Source of the DNA: PFJX01 sp031426815
Lineage (GTDB): Bacteria; Pseudomonadota; Gammaproteobacteria; Burkholderiales; Thiobacillaceae
DNA: 11,766 nt
Reading direction: 5' to 3'
Assembly (NCBI GenBank): GCA_031426815.1
Contig: JASJPG010000151.1
Span: forward strand, 1-11,766
The notes below the pieces were generated by a model that saw nothing but the letters and a program-made list of their open reading frames with translations, ran no database searches and had not been told where the DNA came from. Positions 9,501 through 11,766 of this stretch are shown one piece after another; positions within the stretch are counted from its first letter, which is position 1, and every line of letters begins with the position of its first letter. Both the position numbers and the translations under genes were made by a program.

Positions 9501-11692
9501 ATCTGGCCGCGCTGTATGTCGCCAGCGCCGATCTGGCCCAGTTCATCCAGGAAAATCTGACTGCGTTCAACGGCAGCGAGAACTTCGACCTGCTGCATGA
9601 CCTGCTGCAGGCGCAGGCTTACCGGCTGGCGTTCTGGCGGGTGGCGTCGGACGAGATCAACTACCGCCGCTTCTTCGATATCAACGATCTGGCCGCGCTG
9701 CGCATGGACAACCCGGAGGTGTTCGCGGCCACGCACCGCCTGGTGCGCGAATTGCTCGCGCGCGGCTACGTCAACGGCCTGCGCATCGACCATCCGGACG
9801 GGCTGTACGACCCGCAGGAATATTTCGCCCGCCTACAGGCAATGGCGGCGGCGCTGTCGGCCAATCCGGCCGAGCCGGCCGAGGTGCGGCCGCTCTATCT
9901 GGTGGCGGAGAAAATCCTCGCCGCGCATGAACATCTGCCCGAGGCGTGGCCGATCCACGGCACCACCGGCTACGACTTCGCGGCGGCGTGCGGCGGCCTG
10001 TTCGTCGATGCCGACAACGAGGTTTGCTACACCCGCGTCTATCAGGGCTACATCCGCGCGCGGCCGGATTACGACGAGCTGGTGCGAGCGAACAAGCATC
10101 TGATCATGGAGACCGCGCTGGCTGGCGAACTCGGCGTGCTGGCCGCGCAACTGACCCGGCTGGCCAAGGGCGACCGCCGCACCTGCGACTTCAGTTTCAA
10201 CAGCCTGCGCGGCACGCTGGCGGAAATCGTCGCCAGCTTCCCGGTCTATCGCACCTATGTGGCTGCGAGCGGCGCCGCGCCGGACGATGCGCACCACGTC
10301 GACTGGGCGGTGGGTGTGGCGAAGAAGCGCAGCCGCGCGGCGGATACCAGCATTTTCGATTTCGTGCGCGCGGTGCTGCTGGCGCAGGCGGATGAAGCCG
10401 CCGGCGCGGCGTATCGGCAGGCGGTGCTGGCCTGCGCGATGAAGTTCCAGCAATACAGCAGCCCGGTGATGGCCAAGGCGGTGGAGGACACCACGTTCTA
10501 TCAATACAACCGCCTGCTTTCGCTCAACGAAGTGGGCGGCGACCCGCGCCGCTTCGGCGTGTCGCTGGCGGCGTTCCATCGCGAGAACCAGGAACGCGCG
10601 CGGCACTGGCCGCATGCCCTGCTGGCCAGTTCCAGCCACGACAGCAAACGTTCGGAAGACGCGCGGGCGCGGCTCAACGCGCTGTCGGAAATGCCGGAAG
10701 CGTGGCAGCACGCGCTGTCGCGCTGGAACCAGCTCAACCGTGGCAAGCGCCGCAAACTCGGCAGCGAGCGCGCGCCCAGTCGCGACGACGAATATCTGCT
10801 CTACCAGACCCTGCTCGGCATCTGGCCGTTCGAGTTGGCCGATGCCTCGAACGCAGATGAACTGGCGCAGTTGGCGCAACGCGTCGAGGCCTATCTGCTC
10901 AAGGCCGGCCGCGAAGCCAAGCTGCACAGCTCGTGGATCAATCCGAACCTGGAGTACGAGGCGGCGACGCGCGACTTCGTGCACGCCTTGCTGGCGCCGG
11001 AATCCGGCGCGGGCAACCTGTTCCTGCGCGACTTCCTGCCGTTCCAGCGCCGCATCGCCCGCCTCGGCGTCTACAACAGCCTGGCGCAATTGCTGCTCAA
11101 GCTGACCAGCCCCGGCGTGCCGGATCTGTATCAGGGCAACGAGTTGTGGGATTTCAGCCTGGTCGACCCGGACAACCGGCGGCCGGTGGACTACTCGCGG
11201 CGGCGCGCGGCGCTGAGCGCGGTGAAAAAGTTGTGCGCCGAACGTGGCGCGGCGGCGTGCGCGGCGGAATTGCTCGCCCATCCCGAAGACGGCGCGATCA
11301 AGCTTTACCTGACCTGGCGGACGCTGGCGCTGCGCCGCGAACGCGAGGCTTTGTTTCGCGACGGAGATTATCTGGCGCTGAAGTGCCACGGCGCGCAGGC
11401 GGATCGGGTCTGCGCCTTCGCCCGACAGCGCGACGGCGAAACCCTGCTGGTGCTGGTGCCGCGCCTGTTCGGCCAACTTGGCGCGGCGGAGCAGCAGCAA
11501 CTGGGCGCATCGGTCTGGCGCGATACCTGGGTGGAATTGCCGCCGGAGCGGTCGCCGCCACTCTGGCGCGATGCCTTGACCGACAAGACGGCCGCCACCC
11601 GCGCGCTGGATGGCGCACAGGGCTTACCGCTGGCCCAGGTTTTAGCGGTATTGCCCTATGCGCTGCTGTACGCGCGGACGGCGGATTCATGA
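6551..11692 (+). CDS. malQ-treY: Bifunctional 4-alpha-glucanotransferase / malto-oligosyltrehalose synthase (MalQ-TreY fusion)
   Basis: One uninterrupted 1713-residue frame carries two complete enzymes. Residues 1-150 are the N-terminal extension of proteobacterial MalQ (GILPEYCDIWG, ATKRALLAAMG). Residues about 180-715 are the GH77 catalytic domain (RNWGIGDFGDL), with nucleophile Asp488 in RMDHVMGL, acid/base Glu536 in LGEDLGTVP, Asp588 in SHDLPTLAGYW, and the closing motif PNLPGTT at 688-694. It disproportionates maltodextrins. After a linker of about 30 residues, residues 746-1713 are TreY, a GH13 enzyme that isomerises the reducing-end alpha-1,4 bond to alpha,alpha-1,1. It starts at ATYRLQLHRDF and contains nucleophile Asp1080 in GLRIDHPDGLYDP, acid/base Glu1120 in LVAEKIL, and Asp1364 in SSSHDSKRSEDARARL. 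It ends with the usual PDLYQGNELWDFSLVDPDNRRP region and C-terminal domain. Both halves have normal family length and all catalytic residues, so both should be active. MalQ would lengthen the short dextrins produced by TreY and the separate TreZ. The fusion joins genes that are often adjacent in other proteobacteria. Confidence 0.95.
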   Translation: MGEHLDRLCERCGILPEYCDIWGQAHVASAATKRALLAAMGFVLDDEAALAAALRAFDRRDWARPLPPVQVVRVAERPYWVAFALPESTPNETWRWRLQRESGETDGGEFVPAELAEVGRQALDGVTFIRRELSLDLALEPGYHRFSLENAGGELAAMSFIVAPQTCYLPPAIQGDGRVWGFAAQLYGVRSERNWGIGDFGDLHRMLEFCGEAGAATVLLNPLHALFPHAPEHASPYSPSNRAWFNILYLDVPGIADFADCEEARALLHSPPFQARLRALRAAPQVDYRGVAEVKLQQLELLYAHFRANHLAGDSERAREFRAFQAEHGERLAQQALFEALQAHFHAEDAGVWGWPAWPEDYRDPDSAEVAAFRDSQPERVEFYAWLQWQAAQQLAAAGTRSWELGLGVGVMLDLAVGVAEGGAATWMQRELYALGASTGAPPDEINRIGQDWGLPPWIPWRLREAAYAPFIELLRANMRDAGALRMDHVMGLYRLFWVARGQPATDGAYVAYPFADLLGILALESRRNRCLVLGEDLGTVPDAVREALTPLRVLSTRLLYFERADAGHLKPPRDFPTHASAAVTSHDLPTLAGYWQGLDIELRERLHLFPDPDTRNQQVIERAQDRAQLLLALEGEGVLPAGGGMHPEAYPEMTGELAAAIYTYLARAPSKLLLVQMEDAFGAREPPNLPGTTHPTYPCWRLKLPLNLEAWPGTAWLQGIVQMLRRERPPQHLPGPAGDVGEGVRLSIPRATYRLQLHRDFNLRQARALLPYLDELGISHCYLSPILKARPGSRHGYDITDHSSLNPEIAAAEDFEQFVAALKRRGMGQIMDLVPNHMGIMGADNAWWLDVLENGPASRYADYFDIDWYARGDDLSGRVLLPVLGDHYGTVLEQGELRLIFDVEPGEFSVCYFEHRFPVDPREYPRILGDGLARLQGRLGADDALLSEYQSLLTAFGHLPARDRASADAVAERARDKEVHKRHLAALYVASADLAQFIQENLTAFNGSENFDLLHDLLQAQAYRLAFWRVASDEINYRRFFDINDLAALRMDNPEVFAATHRLVRELLARGYVNGLRIDHPDGLYDPQEYFARLQAMAAALSANPAEPAEVRPLYLVAEKILAAHEHLPEAWPIHGTTGYDFAAACGGLFVDADNEVCYTRVYQGYIRARPDYDELVRANKHLIMETALAGELGVLAAQLTRLAKGDRRTCDFSFNSLRGTLAEIVASFPVYRTYVAASGAAPDDAHHVDWAVGVAKKRSRAADTSIFDFVRAVLLAQADEAAGAAYRQAVLACAMKFQQYSSPVMAKAVEDTTFYQYNRLLSLNEVGGDPRRFGVSLAAFHRENQERARHWPHALLASSSHDSKRSEDARARLNALSEMPEAWQHALSRWNQLNRGKRRKLGSERAPSRDDEYLLYQTLLGIWPFELADASNADELAQLAQRVEAYLLKAGREAKLHSSWINPNLEYEAATRDFVHALLAPESGAGNLFLRDFLPFQRRIARLGVYNSLAQLLLKLTSPGVPDLYQGNELWDFSLVDPDNRRPVDYSRRRAALSAVKKLCAERGAAACAAELLAHPEDGAIKLYLTWRTLALRREREALFRDGDYLALKCHGAQADRVCAFARQRDGETLLVLVPRLFGQLGAAEQQQLGASVWRDTWVELPPERSPPLWRDALTDKTAATRALDGAQGLPLAQVLAVLPYALLYARTADS

Positions 11693-11731
11693 TCCTATTT
11701 CACGCAGTTGCCGGTGTCGTAGGAGCGCCTC

Positions 11732-11764
11732 ATGAGAAACACAATTGATAAGCCTTTGTTTTGA
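11732..11764 (+). CDS. Possible 10-codon mini-ORF ahead of the next gene
   Basis: AGGAG at 11721-11725 lies 6 nt before ATG 11732, which opens a frame reading MRNTIDKPLF and stopping at TGA 11762-11764. That stop overlaps an ATG at 11764-11766 (TGATG), the last bases of the window. This could be a leader peptide coupled to a downstream gene, or a chance ORF in an untranslated leader. The stretch from 11735 is noticeably more A/T-rich than the rest of the window. Bases 11693-11720 hold nothing I recognise, and I see no terminator after malQ-treY. Confidence 0.25.
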   Translation: MRNTIDKPLF

Positions 11765-11766
11765 TG

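Noticed and set aside
7106..9793. An 895-codon open frame on the minus strand opposite malQ-treY; similar long minus-strand frames lie at 327-2063, 2325-3743 and 9833-11500
   Set aside because: These lie antisense to clear enzymes with intact motifs. In GC-rich DNA the opposite strand of a strongly biased gene is often free of stops. Their translations are Arg/Ala/Gln-rich and show no recognisable domain.
10933..11748. A 271-codon plus-strand frame extending past the end of malQ-treY
   Set aside because: It overlaps TreY coding sequence in another frame for almost its whole length, has no recognisable domain and no ribosome binding site, and has the low-complexity composition of an out-of-frame reading.

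Overview
The window is GC-rich, densely coded and entirely on the + strand. It holds four large genes: three of trehalose/alpha-glucan metabolism and one cyclic-di-GMP signalling enzyme lying between them. The TreS-maltokinase fusion, the TreY/TreZ/MalQ set and the PAS-GAF-PAS-PAS-GGDEF architecture suggest a proteobacterium, most likely a betaproteobacterium or a close gammaproteobacterium. No rRNA or other phylogenetic marker is present, so this placement is an inference.

Layout. (1) 1-2216: 3' part of a trehalose synthase (TreS) fused to a maltokinase-like domain; its start lies upstream of the window. (2) 2229-4043: treZ, malto-oligosyltrehalose trehalohydrolase, beginning 12 nt after the previous stop with a strong Shine-Dalgarno sequence in front of a TTG start. 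(3) 4128-6374: a soluble multi-sensor diguanylate cyclase, separated from both neighbours by short gaps that contain inverted repeats. (4) 6551-11692: a 1713-residue fusion of 4-alpha-glucanotransferase (MalQ, GH77) and malto-oligosyltrehalose synthase (TreY, GH13). (5) 11693-11766: the start of the next intergenic region, with a 10-codon mini-ORF whose stop overlaps an ATG at the window edge.

How the genes work together. In the TreY-TreZ route, TreY converts the reducing end of a maltodextrin to a trehalosyl unit and TreZ releases free trehalose. MalQ, here physically joined to TreY, re-lengthens the short maltodextrins left behind. TreS interconverts trehalose and maltose. In the standard GlgE pathway maltokinase then makes maltose-1-phosphate for alpha-glucan synthesis. 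Here the maltokinase domain appears to have lost its catalytic and metal-binding aspartates (HGN and NYGGEP where the family has HGD and DFEGEP), so that step may be dead or done elsewhere.

The main points for a second look are the apparent pseudo-maltokinase, the MalQ-TreY fusion, the diguanylate cyclase placed inside a trehalose cluster, and the inverted-repeat element that seems to have replaced the 3' end of the cyclase gene. I did not find a clear wholly new system; these are modifications of known pathways.
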